Assembly (NCBI GenBank): GCA_964019135.1
Contig: OZ025248.1
Location: 71,306,119-71,370,118 of the forward strand
DNA from: Arenicola marina
Lineage: Eukaryota > Annelida > Polychaeta > Arenicolidae
Reading direction: 5' to 3'
Length of the DNA: 64,000 nt
Part shown: positions 42,101 to 55,587 of the stretch, piece by piece
Position numbering within the stretch: the stretch's first letter is position 1
Layout: each line of letters starts with the position of its first letter
Program-made: the position numbers and the translations under genes
The notes under the pieces: model-generated
The model's database searches: none
What the model saw: the letters and a program-made list of their open reading frames with translations, nothing else
Told to the model about the DNA's origin: nothing

Positions 42101-45100
42101 GGCTGGAGAGTGGACAGGGGACGGGAGGCTGGAGAGTGGACAGGAGGCTGGAGAGTGGACAGGGGACGGGAAGCTGGAAAGTGGACAGGGGATGGGAGGC
42201 TGGAGTGTGGACAGGGGACGGGAGGCTGGAGAGGGGTCAGGGGACGGAAGCCTGGAGGGCGGAGAGTGGACGGGAGGCTGGAGAGCGGACAGGGGACGGG
42301 AGCCTAAAGAGCGGTCAGGGGACGGGAGGCTGAAAAGTGGACAGGGGACGGGAGGCTGGAGAGTGGACAGGGGGCGGGAGGCTGGAGAGTGGACAGGGGA
42401 CGGGAGGCTGGAGAGTGGACAGGGGAAGGGAGGCTGGAGAGTGGACAGGGGACGGGAGGCTGGAGAGTGGACAGGGGACGGGAGGCTGGAGAGTGGACAG
42501 GGGACGGGAGGCTGGAGAGTGGACAGGGGACGGGAGGCTGGAGGGCGGAGAGTGGACGGGAGGCTGGAGAGCGGACAGGGGACGGAGGCTAAAGAGCGGT
42601 CAGGGGACGGGAGGGTGGAGAGTGGACAGGGGACGGGTGGCTGGACAGTGGACAGGGGAACGGAGGCTGGAGAGTGGACAGGGGACGGGAGGCTGGAGAG
42701 TGGACAGTGGACTGGAGGCTGGAGAGTGGACAGGGGACGGGAGGCTGGAGAGTGGACAGGGGACGGGAGGCTGGAGGGCGGAGAGTGGACGGGAGGCTGG
42801 AGAGCGGACAGAGGACGGGCGGCTAAAGAGCGGTCAGGGGACGGGAGGGTGGAGAGTGGACAGGGGAAGGGAGGCCGGAGAGTGGACAGGGGACGGGAGG
42901 CTGGACAGGGGACGGGAGGCTGGAGAGTGGACAGGGGACGGGAGGCTGGAGAGTGGACAGGGGACGGGAGGCTGGAGGGCGGAGAGTGGACGGGAGGCTG
43001 GAGAGCGGACAGGGGACGGAGGCTAAAGAGCGGTCAGGGGACGGGAGGGTGGAGAGTGGACAGGGGACGGGTGGCTGGACAGTGGACAGGGGAACGGAGG
43101 CTGGAGAGTGGACAGGGGACGGGAGGCTGGAGAGTGGACAGGGGACTGGAGGCTGGAGAGTGGACAGGGGACGGGAGGCTGGCGAGTGGACAGGGGACCG
43201 GAGGCTGGAGAGTGGACAGGGGACGGGAGACTGGAGAGGCGACGGGAGGCTGGAAAGTGGACAGGGGACGGGAGGCTGGAGAGTGGACATGGGACTGGAG
43301 GCTGGAGAGGGGACGGGAGGCTGGAAAGTGGACAGGGGACGGGAGGCTGAAAAGTGGACATGGGACTGGAGGCTGGAGAGGGGGCAGGGGACGGGAGAGT
43401 GGACAGGGGACTGGAGGCTGGAGAGGGGGCAGGGGATTGGAGGCTAAAGAGAGGCCGGGAGGCTCGAGAGTGGACAGGGGACGGGAGGCTGGAGAGGGGT
43501 CACGGGACGGAAGCCTGGAGGGCGGAGAGTGGACGGGAGGCTGGAGAGCGGACAGGGGACGGGAGCCTAAAGAGCGGTCAGGGGACGGGAGGCTGGAAAG
43601 TGGACAGGGGACGGGAGGCTGGAGAGTGGACAGGGGGCGGGAGGCTGGAGAGTGGACAGGGGACGGGAGGCTGGAGAGTGGACAGGGGAAGGGAGGTTGG
43701 AGAGTGGACAGGGGACGGGAGGCTGGAGAGTGGACATGGGATGGGAGGCTGGAGAGTGGACAGGGGACGGGAGGCTGGAGAGTGGACAGGGGACGGGAGG
43801 CTGGAGGGCGGAGAGTGGACGGGAGGCTGGAGAGCGGACAGGGGACGGAGGCTAAAGAGCGGTCAGGGGACGGGAGGGTGGAGAGTGGACAGGGGACGGG
43901 AGGCTGGACAGTGGACAGGGGAACGGAGGCTGGAGAGTGGACATGGGACGAGAGGCTGGAGAGTCGACAGGGAGACTGGAGGCTGGAGAGTGGACAGGGG
44001 ACGGGAGGCTGGAGAGTGGACAGGGGACGGGAGGCTGGAGGGCGGAGAGTGGACGGGAGGCTGGAGAGCGGACAGGGGACGGGAGGCTAAAGAGCGGTCA
44101 GGGGACGGGAGGGTGGAGAGTGGACAGGGGACGGGAGGCTGGAGAGTGGACAGGGGAACGGAGGCTGGAGAGTGGACAGGGGACGGGAGGCTGGAGAGTG
44201 GACAGGGGGCTGGAGAGTGGATAGGGGACAGGAGGTTGAAGAGTGGACAGGGGAACGGAGGCTGGAGAGTGGTCAGGGGACGGGAGGCTGGAGAGTGGAC
44301 AGGAGACGGGAGGCTGGAGAGTGGACAGGGGACGGGAAGCTGGAAAGTGGACAGGGGACGGGAGGCTGGTGAGTGGACAGGGGACGGGAGACTGGAGAGG
44401 GGTCAGGGGACGGAAGCCTGGAGGGCGGAGTGTGGACGGGAGGCTGGAGAGTGGACAGGGGACGGGAGGCTGGAGAGTGGACAGGGGACGGGAGGCTGGA
44501 GAGTGGACAGGGGACGGGAGGCTGGAGAGTGGACAGGGGACGGGAGGCTGGAGGGCGGAGAGTGGACGGGAGGCTGGAGAGCGGACAGGGGACGGAGGCT
44601 AAAGAGCGGTCAGGGGACGGGAGGGTGGAGAGTGGACAGGGGACGGGGGGCTGGAGAGTGGACAGGGGAACGGAGGCTGGAGAGTGGACAGGGGACGGGA
44701 GGCTGGAGAGTGGACTGGGGATGGGAGGCTGGAGAGTGGACAGGGGACGGGAGGCTGGAGAGTGGACAGGGGACGGGAGGGCGGAGAGTGGACAGGGGAC
44801 GGGAGGCTGGAGAGTGGACAGGGGACGGGAGGCTGGAGAGGGGTCAGGGGACGGAAGCCTGGAGGGCGGAGAGTGGACGGGAGGCTGGAGAGCGGACAGG
44901 GGACGGGAGCCTAAAGAGCGGTCAGGGGACGGGAGGCTGGAGAGTGGACAGGGGACGGGAGGCTGGAGAGTGGACAGGGGACGGGAGGCTGGAGAGTGGA
45001 CAGGGGACGGGAGGCTGGAGAGTGGACAGGGGACGGAAGGCTGGAGGGCGGAGAGTGCACGGGAGGCTGGAGAGCGGACAGGGGACGGAGGCTAAAGAGC

Positions 45101-48100
45101 GGTCAGGGGACGGGAGGGTGGAGAGTGGACAGGGGAAGGGAGGCTGGACAGTGGACAGGGGAACGGAGGCTGGAGAGTGGACAGGGGACGGGAGGCTGGA
45201 GAGGGGACTGGAGGCTGGAGTGGACAGGGGACGGGAGGCTGGAGAGTGGACAGGGGACGGGAGGCTGGAGGGCGGAGAGTGGACGGGAGGCTGGAGAGCT
45301 GACAGGGGACGGGAGGCTAAAGAGCGGTCAGGGGACGGGAGGGTGGAGAGTGGACAGGGGACGGGAGGCTGGAGAGTGGACAGGGGAACGGAGGCTGGAG
45401 AGTGGACAGGGGACGGGAGGCTGGAGAGTGGACAGGGGGCTGGAGAGTGGATAGGGGACAGGAGGTTGAAGAGTGGACAGGGGAACGGGGGCTGGAGAGT
45501 GGACAGGGGACGGGAGGCTGGAGAGTGGACAGAAGGCTGGAGAGTGGACAGGGGACGGGAAGCTGGAAAGTGGACAGGGGATGGGAGGCTGGAGTGTGGA
45601 CAGGGGACGGGAGGCTGGAGAGGGGTCAGGGGACGGAAGCCTGGAGGGCGGAGAGTGGACGGGAGGCTGGAGAGCGGACAGGGGACGGGAGCCTAAAGAG
45701 CGGTCAGGGGACGGGAGGCTGAAAAGTGGACAGGGGACGGGAGGCTGGAGAGTGGACAGGGGGCGGGAGGCTGGAGAGTGGACAGGGGACGGGAGGCTGG
45801 AGAGTGGACAGGGGAAGGGAGGCTGGAGAGTGGACAGGGGACGGGAGGCTGGAGAGTGGACAGGGGACGGGAGGCTGGAGAGTGGACAGGGGACGGGAGG
45901 CTGGAGAGTGGACAGGGGACGGGAGGCTGGAGGGCGGAGAGTGGACGGGAGGCTGGAGAGCGGACAGGGGACGGAGGCTAAAGAGCGGTCAGGGGACGGG
46001 AGGGTGGAGAGTGGACAGGGGACGGGTGGCTGGACAGTGGACAGGGGAACGGAGGCTGGAGAGTGGACAGGGGACGGGAGGCTGGAGAGTGGACAGGGGA
46101 CTGGAGGCTGGAGAGTGGACAGGGGACGGGAGGCTGGAGAGTGGACAGGGGACGGGAGGCTGGAGGGCGGAGAGTGGACGGGAGGCTGGAGAGCGGACAG
46201 AGGACGGGAGGCTAAAGAGCGGTCAGGGGACGGGAGGGTGGAGAGTGGACAGGGGAAGGGAGGCTGGAGAGTGGACAGGGGACGGGAGGCTGGACAGGGG
46301 ACGGGAGGCTGGAGAGTGGACAGAGGACGGGAGGCTAAAGAGCGGTCAGGGGACGGGAGGGTGGAGAGTGGACAGGGGAAGGGAGGCTGGAGAGTGGACA
46401 GGGGACGGGAGGCTGGACAGGGGACGGGAGGCTGGAGAGTGGACAGGGGACGGGAGGCTGGAGAGTGGACAGGGGACGGGAGGCTGGAGGGCGGAGAGTG
46501 GACGGGAGGCTGGAGAGCGGACAGGGGACGGAGGCTAAAGAGCGGTCAGGGGACGGGAGGGTGGAGAGTGGACAGGGGACGGGTGGCTGGACAGTGGACA
46601 GGGGAACGGAGGCTGGAGAGTGGACAGGGGACGGGAGGCTGGAGAGTGGACAGGGGACTGGAGGCTGGAGAGTGGACAGGGGACGGGAGGCTGGCGAGTG
46701 GACAGGGGACCGGAGGCTGGAGAGTGGACAGGGGACGGGAGACTGGAGAGGCGACGGGAGGCTGGAAAGTGGACAGGGGACGGGAGGCTGGAGAGTGGAC
46801 ATGGGACTGGAGGCTGGAGAGGGGACGGGAGGCTGGAAAGTGGACAGGGGACGGGAGGCTGAAAAGTGGACATGGGACTGGAGGCTGGAGAGGGGGCAGG
46901 GGACGGGAGAGTGGACAGGGGACTGGAGGCTGGAGAGGGGGCAGGGGATTGGAGGCTAAAGAGAGGCCGGGAGGCTCGAGAGTGGACAGGGGACGGGAGG
47001 CTGGAGAGGGGTCACGGGACGGAAGCCTGGAGGGCGGAGAGTGGACGGGAGGCTGGAGAGCGGACAGGGGACGGGAGCCTAAAGAGCGGTCAGGGGACGG
47101 GAGGCTGGAAAGTGGACAGGGGACGGGAGGCTGGAGAGTGGACGGGGGGCGGGAGGCTGGAGAGTGGACAGGGGACGGGAGGCTGGAGAGTGGACAGGGG
47201 AAGGGAGGTTGGAGAGTGGACAGGGGACGGGAGGCTGGAGAGTGGACATGGGATGGGAGGCTGGAGAGTGGACAGGGGACGGGAGGCTGGAGAGTGGACA
47301 GGGGACGGGAGGCTGGAGGGCGGAGAGTGGACGGGAGGCTGGAGAGCGGACAGGGGACGGAGGCTAAAGAGCGGTCAGGGGACGGGAGGGTGGAGAGTGG
47401 ACAGGGGACGGGAGGCTGGACAGTGGACAGGGGAACGGAGGCTGGAGAGTGGACATGGGACGAGAGGCTGGAGAGTCGACAGGGAGACTGGAGGCTGGAG
47501 AGTGGACAGGGGACGGGAGGCTGGAGAGTGGACAGGGGACGGGAGGCTGGAGGGCGGAGAGTGGACGGGAGGCTGGAGAGCGGACAGGGGACGGGAGGCT
47601 AAAGAGCGGTCAGGGGACGGGAGGGTGGAGAGTGGACAGGGGACGGGAGGCTGGAGAGTGGACAGGGGAACGGAGGCTGGAGAGTGGACAGGGGACGGGA
47701 GGCTGGAGAGTGGACAGGGGGCTGGAGAGTGGATAGGGGACAGGAGGTTGAAGAGTGGACAGGGGAACGGAGGCTGGAGAGTGGTCAGGGGACGGGAGGC
47801 TGGAGAGTGGACAGGAGACGGGAGGCTGGAGAGTGGACAGGGGACGGGAAGCTGGAAAGTGGACAGGGGACGGGAGGCTGGTGAGTGGACAGGGGACGGG
47901 AGACTGGAGAGGGGTCAGGGGACGGAAGCCTGGAGGGCGGAGTGTGGACGGGAGGCTGGAGAGTGGACAGGGGACGGGAGGCTGGAGAGTGGACAGGGGA
48001 CGGGAGGCTGGAGAGTGGACAGGGGACGGGAGGCTGGAGAGTGGACAGGGGACGGGAGGCTGGAGGGCGGAGAGTGGACGGGAGGCTGGAGAGCGGACAG

Positions 48101-51100
48101 GGGACGGAGGCTAAAGAGCGGTCAGGGGACGGGAGGGTGGAGAGTGGACAGGGGACGGGGGGCTGGAGAGTGGACAGGGGAACGGAGGCTGGAGAGTGGA
48201 CAGGGGACGGGAGGCTGGAGAGTGGACTGGGGATGGGAGGCTGGAGAGTGGACAGGGGACGGGAGGCTGGAGAGTGGACAGGGGACGGGAGGGCGGAGAG
48301 TGGACAGGGGACGGGAGGCTGGAGAGTGGACAGGGGACGGGAGGCTGGAGAGGGGTCAGGGGACGGAAGCCTGGAGGGCGGAGAGTGGACGGGAGGCTGG
48401 AGAGCGGACAGGGGACGGGAGCCTAAAGAGCGGTCAGGGGACGGGAGGCTGGAGAGTGGACAGGGGACGGGAGGCTGGAGAGTGGACAGGGGACGGGAGG
48501 CTGGAGAGTGGACAGGGGACGGGAGGCTGGAGAGTGGACAGGGGACGGAAGGCTGGAGGGCGGAGAGTGCACGGGAGGCTGGAGAGCGGACAGGGGACGG
48601 AGGCTAAAGAGCGGTCAGGGGACGGGAGGGTGGAGAGTGGACAGGGGAAGGGAGGCTGGACAGTGGACAGGGGAACGGGGGCTGGAGAGTGGACAGGGGA
48701 CGGGAGGCTGGAGAGTGGACAGGGGACTGGAGGCTGGAGAGTGGACAGGGGACGGGAGGCTGGAGAGTGGACAGGGGACGGGAGGCTGGAGGGCGGAGAG
48801 TGGACGGGAGGCTGGAGAGCTGACAGGGGACGGGAGGCTAAAGAGCGGTCAGGGGACGGGAGGGTGGAGAGTGGACAGGGGACGGGAGGCTGGAGAGTGG
48901 ACAGGGGAACGGAGGCTGGAGAGTGGACAGGGGACGGGAGGCTGGAGAGTGGACAGGGGGCTGGAGAGTGGATAGGGGACAGGAGGTTGAAGAGTGGACC
49001 GGGGAACGGGGGCTGGAGAGTGGACAGGGGACGGGAGGCTGGAGAGTGGACAGGAGGCTGGAGAGTGGACAGGGGACGGGAAGCTGGAAAGTGGACAGGG
49101 GATGGGAGGCTGGAGTGTGGACAGGGGACGGGAGGCTGGAGAGGGGTCAGGGGACGGAAGCCTGGAGGGCGGAGAGTGGACGGGAGGCTGGAGAGCGGAC
49201 AGGGGACGGGAGCCTAAAGAGCGGTCAGGGGACGGGAGGTTGAAAAGTGGACAGGGGACGGGAGGCTGGAGAGTGGACAGGGGGCGGGAGGCTGGAGAGT
49301 GGACAGGGGACGGGAGGCTGGAGAGTGGACAGGGGAAGGGAGGCTGGAGAGTGGACAGGGGACGGGAGGCTGGAGAGTGGACAGGGGACGGGAGGCTGGA
49401 GAGTGGACAGGGGACGGGAGGCTGGAGAGTGGACAGGGGACGGGAGGCTGGAGGGCGGAGAGTGGACGGAAGGCTGGAGAGCGGACAGGGGACGGAGGCT
49501 AAAGAGCGGTCAGGGGACGGGAGGGTGGAGAGTGGACAGGGGACGGGTGGCTGGACAGTGGACAGGGGAACGGAGGCTGGAGAGTGGACAGGGGACGGGA
49601 GGCTGGAGAGTGGACAGGGGACTGGAGGCTGGAGAGTGGACAGGGGACGGGAGGCTGGAGAGTGGACAGGGGACGGGAGGCTGGAGGGCGGAGAGTGGAC
49701 GGGAGGCTGGAGAGCGGACAGAGGACGGGAGGCTAAAGAGCGGTCAGGGGACGGGAGGGTGGAGAGTGGACAGGGGAAGGGAGGCTGGAGAGTGGACAGG
49801 GGACGGGAGGCTGGACAGGGGACGGGAGGCTGGAGAGTGGACAGGGGACGGGAGGCTGGAGAGTGGACAGGGGACGGGAGGCTGGAGGGCGGAGAGTGGA
49901 CGGGAGGCTGGAGAGCGGACAGGGGACGGAGGCTGAAGAGCGGTCAGGGGACGGGAGGGTGGAGAGTGGACAGGGGACGGGTGGCTGGACAGTGGACAGG
50001 GGAACGGAGGCTGGAGAGTGGACAGGGGACGGGAGGCTGGAGAGTGGACAGGGGACTGGAGGCTGGAGAGTGGACAGGAGACGGGAGGCTGGCGAGTGGA
50101 CAGGGGACCGGAGGCTGGAGAGTGGACAGGGGACGGGAGACTGGAGAGGCGACGGGAGGCTGGAAAGTGGACAGGGGACGGGAGGCTGGAGAGTGGACAT
50201 GGGACTGGAGGCTGGAGAGGGGACGGGAGGCTGGAAAGTGGACAGGGGACGGGAGGCTGAAAAGTGGACATGGGACTGGAGGCTGGAGAGGGGGCAGGGG
50301 ACGGGAGAGTGGACAGGGGACTGGAGGCTGGAGAGGGGGCAGGGGATTGGAGGCTAAAGAGAGGCCGGGAGGCTCGAGAGTGGACAGGGGACGGGAGGCT
50401 GGAGAGGGGTCACGGGACGGAAGCCTGGAGGGCGGAGAGTGGACGGGAGGCTGGAGAGCGGACGGGGGACGGGAGCCTAAAGAGCGGTCAGGGGACGGGA
50501 GGCTGGAAAGTGGACAGGGGACGGGAGGCTGGAGAGTGGACAGGGGGCGGGAGGCTGGAGAGTGGACAGGGGACGGGAGGCTGGAGAGTGGACAGGGGAA
50601 GGGAGGTTGGAGAGTGGACAGGGGACGGGAGGCTGGAGAGTGGACATGGGACGGGAGGCTGGAGAGTGGACAGGGGACGGGAGGCTGGAGAGTGGACAGG
50701 GGACGGGAGGCTGGAGGGCGGAGAGTGGACGGGAGGCTGGAGAGCGGACAGGGGACGGAGGCTAAAGAGCGGTCAGGGGACGGGAGGGTGGAGAGTGGAC
50801 AGGGGACGGGAGGCTGGACAGTGGACAGGGGAACGGAGGCTGGAGAGTGGACAGGGGACGAGAGGCTGGAGAGTCGACAGGGAGACTGGATGCTGGAGAG
50901 TGGACAAGGGACGGGAGGCTGGAGAGTGGACAGGGGACGGGAGGCTGGAGGGCGGAGAGTGGACGGGAGGCTGGAGAGCGGACAGGGGACGGGAGGCTAA
51001 AGAGCGGTCAGGGGACGGGAGGGTGGAGGGCGGAGAGTGGACGGGAGGCTGGAGAGCGGACAGGGGACGGAGGCTAAAGAGCGGTCAGGGGACGGGAGGG

Positions 51101-53753
51101 TGGAGAGTGGACAGGGGACGGGAGGCTGGACAGTGGACAGGGGAACGGAGGCTGGAGAGTGGACAGGGGACGAGAGGCTGGAGAGTCGACAGGGAGACTG
51201 GAGGCTGGAGAGTGGACAGGGGACGGGAGGCTGGAGAGTGGACAGGGGACGGGAGGCTGGAGGGCGGAGAGTGGACGGGAGGCTGGAGAGCGGACAGGGG
51301 ACGGGAGGCTAAAGAGCGGTCAGGGGACGGGAGGGTGGAGAGTGGACAGGGGACGGGAGGCTGGAGAGTGGACAGGGGGCGGGAGGCTGGAGAGTGGACA
51401 GGGGACGGGAGGCTGGAGAGTGGACAGGGGAAAGGAGGTTGGAGAGTGGACAGGGGACGGGAGGCTGGAGAGTGGACAGGGGATGGGAGGCTGGAGAGTG
51501 GACAGGGGACGGGAGGCTGGAGAGTGGACGGGAGGCTGGAGGGCGGAGAGTGGACGGGAGGCTGGAGAGCGGACAGGGGACGGAGGCTAAAGAGCGGTCA
51601 GGGGACGGGAGGGTGGAGAGTGGACAGGGGACGGGAGGCTGGACAGTGGACAGGGGAACGGAGGCTGGAGAGTGGACAGGGGACGAGAGGCTGGAGAGTC
51701 GACAGGGAGACTGGAGGCTGGAGAGTGGACAGGGGACGGGAGGCTGGAGAGTGGACAGGGGACGGGAGGCTGGAGGGCGGAGAGTGGACGGGAGGCTGGA
51801 GAGCGGACAGGGGACGGGAGGCTAAAGAGCGGTCAGGGGACGGGAGGGTGGAGAGTGGACAGGGGACGGGAGGCTGGAGAGTGGACAGGGGAACGGAGGC
51901 TGGAGAGTGGACAGGGGACGGGAGGCTGGAGAGTGGACAGGGGGCTGGAGAGTGGATAGGGGACAGGAGGCTGAAGAGTGGACAGGGGAACGGAGGCTGG
52001 AGAGTGGTCAGGGGACGGGAGGCTGGAGAGTGGACAGGAGACGGGAGGCTGGAGAGTGGACAGGGGACGGGAAGCTGGAAAGTGGACAGGGGACGGGAGG
52101 CTGGTGAGTGGACAGGGGACGGGAGGCTGGGGAGGGGTCAGGGGACGGAAGCCTGGAGGGCGGAGTGTGGACGGGAGGGTGGAGAGCGGTCAGGGGACGG
52201 GAGGGTGGAGAGTGGACAGGGGACGGGTGGCTGGACAGTGGACAGGGGAACGGAGGCTGGAGAGTGGACAGGGGACGGGAGGCTGGAGAGTGGACAGGGG
52301 ACTTGAGGCTGGAGAGTGGACAGGGGACGGGAGGCTGGAGAGTGGACAGGGGACGGGAGGCTGGAGAGTGGACAGGGGACGGGAGGCTGGAGAGTGGACA
52401 GGGGAAGGGAGGTTGGAGAGTGGACAGGGGACGGGAGGCTGGAGAGTGGACAGGGGATGGGAGGCTGGAGAGTGGACAGGGGACGGGAGGCTGGAGAGTG
52501 GACAGGGGACGGGAGGGTGGAGAGTGGACAGGGGACGGGTGGCTGGACAGTGGACAGGGGAACGGAGGCTGGAGAGTGGACAGGGGACGGGAGGCTGGAG
52601 AGTGGACAGGGGACTTGAGGCTGGAGAGTGGACAGGGGACGGGAGGCTGGAGAGTGGACAGGGGACGGGAGGCTGGAGGGCGGAAAGTGGACGGGAGGCT
52701 GGAGAGCGGACAGAGGACGGGAGGCTAAAGAGCGGTCAGGGGACGGGAGGGTGGAGAGTGGACAGGGGACGGGAGGCTGGAGAGTGGACAGGGGAACGGA
52801 GGCTGGAGAGTGGACAGGGGACGGGAGGCTGGAGAGTGGACAGGGGGCTGGAGAGTGGATAGGGGACAGGAGGTTGAAGAGTGGACAGGGGAACGGAGGC
52901 TGGAGAGTGGTCAGGCGACGGGAGGCTGGAGAGTGGACAGGGGACGGGAGGCTGGAGAGTGGACAGGAGACGGGAGGCTGGAGAGTGGACAGGGGACGGG
53001 AGGCTGGAGAGTGGACAGGGGACGGGAGGCTGGAGGGCGGAAAGTGGACGGGAGGCTGGAGAGCGGACAGAGGACGGGAGGCTAAAGAGCGGTCAGGGGA
53101 CGGGAGGGTGGAGAGTGGACAGGGGACGGGAGGCTGGAGAGTGGACAGGGGAACGGAGGCTGGAGAGTGGACAGGGGACGGGAGGCTGGAGAGTGGACAG
53201 GGGGCTGGAGAGTGGATAGGGGACAGGAGGTTGAAGAGTGGACAGGGGAACGGAGGCTGGAGAGTGGTCAGGCGACGGGAGGCTGGAGAGTGGACAGGGG
53301 ACGGGAGGCTGGAGAGTGGACAGGAGACGGGAGGCTGGGGAGTGGACAGGGGACGGGAGGCTGGAGAGTGGACAGGGGGCGGGAGGCTGGAGAGTGGACA
53401 GGGGACGGGAGGCTGGTGAGTGGACAGGGGACGGGAGGCTGGAGAGTGGACAGGGGACGGGAAGCTGGAGAGTGGACAGGGGACGGGAGGCTGGTGAGTG
53501 GACAGGGGACGGGAGGCTGGAGAGTGGACAGGGGACGGGAAGCTGGAAAGTGGACAGGGGACGGGAGGCTGGAGAGTGGACAGGGGACGGGAGGCTGGAG
53601 AGTGGACAGGGGACGGGAGGCTGGAGAGTGGACAGGGGACGGGAGGCTGGAGAGTGGACAGGGGACGGGAGGCTGGATAATGGACAGGGGACGGGAGGCT
53701 GGAGAGTGGACAGGGGATGGGAGGCTGGAGAGTGGACAGGGGACGGGAGGCTG
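39191..53753 (+). repeat. 14.5-kb, 26-bp G-rich minisatellite with ~3.4-3.5-kb higher-order repeats
   Basis: About 560 copies of ACAGGGGACGGGAGGCTGGA plus GAGTGG. Variant units (GGGCGGAGAGTGGACG, CTAAAGAGCGGTCAGG, GGAACGGAGGCTGG) recur in a fixed order. Matching variant strings start at 42084, 45473 and 48994 (shifts 3389 and 3521), and at 43354, 46866 and 50264 (3512 and 3398). Because 26 is not a multiple of three, every plus frame cycles through the same 26-residue peptide (GREAGEWTGDGRLESGQGTG...) and stays open up to 783 codons. These frames are not called as genes. Confidence 0.98.
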
Positions 53754-53939
53754 TACTGGGGACGGGGGGGGGGGGGGTGGAGAGCGGTCAAGGGACGGAA
53801 GGGAGAGGAAGACATGGTTCCCTTGAAGGAACGGTACTAAAGCTTCTGTTGATTATAACAATATGGCTAACGACGAAAGATGTATTTATAATATTGATGA
53901 CGCCAGGGGTTTTGTGACCTGAATGGCTGTGCTGCTAAC

Positions 53940-54225
53940 CTCTATTCCATCCAACCCTCACCCTCACATCACCCCACCTCTCCCTACCCTCACCCTACCC
54001 AACTGTCACCCTACCCAACACTAACCCCACCAACCCCACCCAACCCAACCCTCTCGCCACCAAACCCTCCTCCCAGCCGACGCTCACCCCATCCTGTGGT
54101 CACCCCACTTTACCCTCACCCTCACCCTAACCAGCACTCACCCTACCCGACCCTCACTCTCCCGAATTCTTACCCTGCGCAACCCTCACCCTACGCAACC
54201 CTCACCCTAACCCCCTGCATTGTCT
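53940..54225 (+). repeat. C-rich ACCCTCACCCTA-type degenerate repeat
   Basis: Irregular runs of CACCCTACCC, CCAACCCTC and CACCCTAACC. It is the strand opposite in composition to the G-rich array that ends 190 bp earlier. Some words resemble the telomeric CCCTAA, but no regular hexamer array is present. Confidence 0.8.
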
Positions 54226-54787
54226 AGCCCGCTCATCTACCGTACCCGGCTGCTCTCTGCATGCTGTCGGCACTTGGCCAGGTCCACGGTCGCCCCCTTT
54301 TAGGTGTGTGGCGATGGCACAGCCCGTGAGAAACCAGCAGCTGGCTTAAAGGCCAAGGATCTCGCCGCGAAACACTGCGGTATCATCGCCGAGTCTTTAT
54401 ACAATCCGCCTTCATGGTGGCCAGAGCATATCGTCGTTCAGTACTTGGAATATATATGGGACAATTAGACGGCGGTGCTTTCTATGTAATGTAGATATTT
54501 CTCGGCCGGATCCAAGAGAGAAGTTTACTTACGCCTCACATTATATATATACATGTATGTGTATCATACACCAGTTTGTATGCATGGACAACTCACCCGC
54601 ATCATGGTTGTCTGTATGTGTGATTCCTTTGTGCGGATATATCTGGCTATAGGTGTCTACCTTGTAGACTAGTGACTCTGGCGACTTGATAACATGAACT
54701 CCAACAGCGGCAAAAAGACTTACGTGACAACCGCAGGTAAGGATGGACACGGATCCAGAATTGTATTGTGAATTATAGTGAATATGT
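54226..54787. other. No gene seen
   Basis: Mixed sequence. The open frame on the minus strand (54541-54867) has no recognisable motif. Confidence 0.5.
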
Positions 54788-54975
54788 GGGAGGGATCCTC
54801 CCTGGCTTAGTCGGTAAGCAGGCTGAGGTATAGATCTACAGGTATTGGGTTCACGTGATGTCTGCAAAGGTGGTTTTTTTCTTTATCCAATGCTATCTCG
54901 TTTCCCGGGAGGTTAATTAGGGTAGTTTAATCTTTATGTGCTGAAGCTGGCCTAAAAATACCTTCCATTTCAATG
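54788..54975 (+). mobile_element. SINE-like copy (family C)
   Basis: TCCCTGGCTTAGTCGGTAAGC at the A-box position, ATTGGGTTCACG at the B-box position, a T-rich run, CCCGGGAGGTTAATTAGG, and the end CTGGCCTAAAAATACC. The layout matches 1925-2122. Confidence 0.6.
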
Positions 54976-55034
54976 GCGGATATGAGCTACCGGTCTAAGC
55001 TCTGGTCTCTAGGTCTCTAGGTCAAGAATGATTG

Positions 55035-55530
55035 ACTACCATTTGGTTCGATTGATGAGGGTGGGTCGGGGTAGGGTCTGCTGTTGGTAGCATTGGCCGG
55101 ACCTTGGGGGTAGCGTCTGCTGATGGGAGCGTTGCCCGGCCCTTGGGAGGAGGGTCTGCTGCTGGTACCTTTGCCCGGCCCTTGGGGGTAGGGTCTGCTG
55201 CTGGGTGCGTTGTCCGGCCCTTGGGGATAGGGTCTGCTGCTGGGTGCGTTGTCCGGCCCTTGGGGGTAGGGTCTGCTGCTGGGTGCGTTGTCCGGCCCTT
55301 GGGGGTAGGGTCTGCTGCTGGGAGCGTTGCTCGGGCCTTGGGGGTAGGGTCTGCTGCTGGGAGCGTTGCCCGGCCCTTGGGGGTAGGGTCTGCTGCTGGG
55401 AGCGTTGCCAGACTCTTCGGGGTAGGGTCTGCCGCTGGGTGCGTTGCCAGACCCTTGGGGTAGGGTCTGCCGCTGGGTGCGTTGTCCGGCCCTTGGAAGT
55501 AGGGTCTGCCGCTGGGAGCGAACCCTGACA
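55035..55530 (-). repeat. 39-bp minisatellite open in several frames
   Basis: About 12-13 units containing CCCTTGGGGGTAGGGTCTGC and TGCTGGGTGCGTTGTCCGG (plus strand). All three minus frames and two plus frames are open because 39 is a multiple of three. One minus frame would read NAPSSRPYPQGP repeats. I see no splice context or conserved flank, so coding is possible but unsupported. Confidence 0.85.
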
Positions 55531-55587
55531 TCTTTCACGTTCTAAGCCGTGCCCTATATCCATGTCCTCGGGAGGTGCCTTGGCCCA

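Noticed and set aside
39238-53826. Many open frames of 200-783 codons (GREAGEWTGDGRLESGQ-type) on the plus strand
   Set aside because: They are the stop-free 26-bp minisatellite read in all frames, with no start context, splice structure or non-repeat flank. I report the array, not genes.
53940-54225. Interstitial telomere repeat
   Set aside because: CACCCTA and CCCTAA-like words occur, but without a regular 6-bp period.
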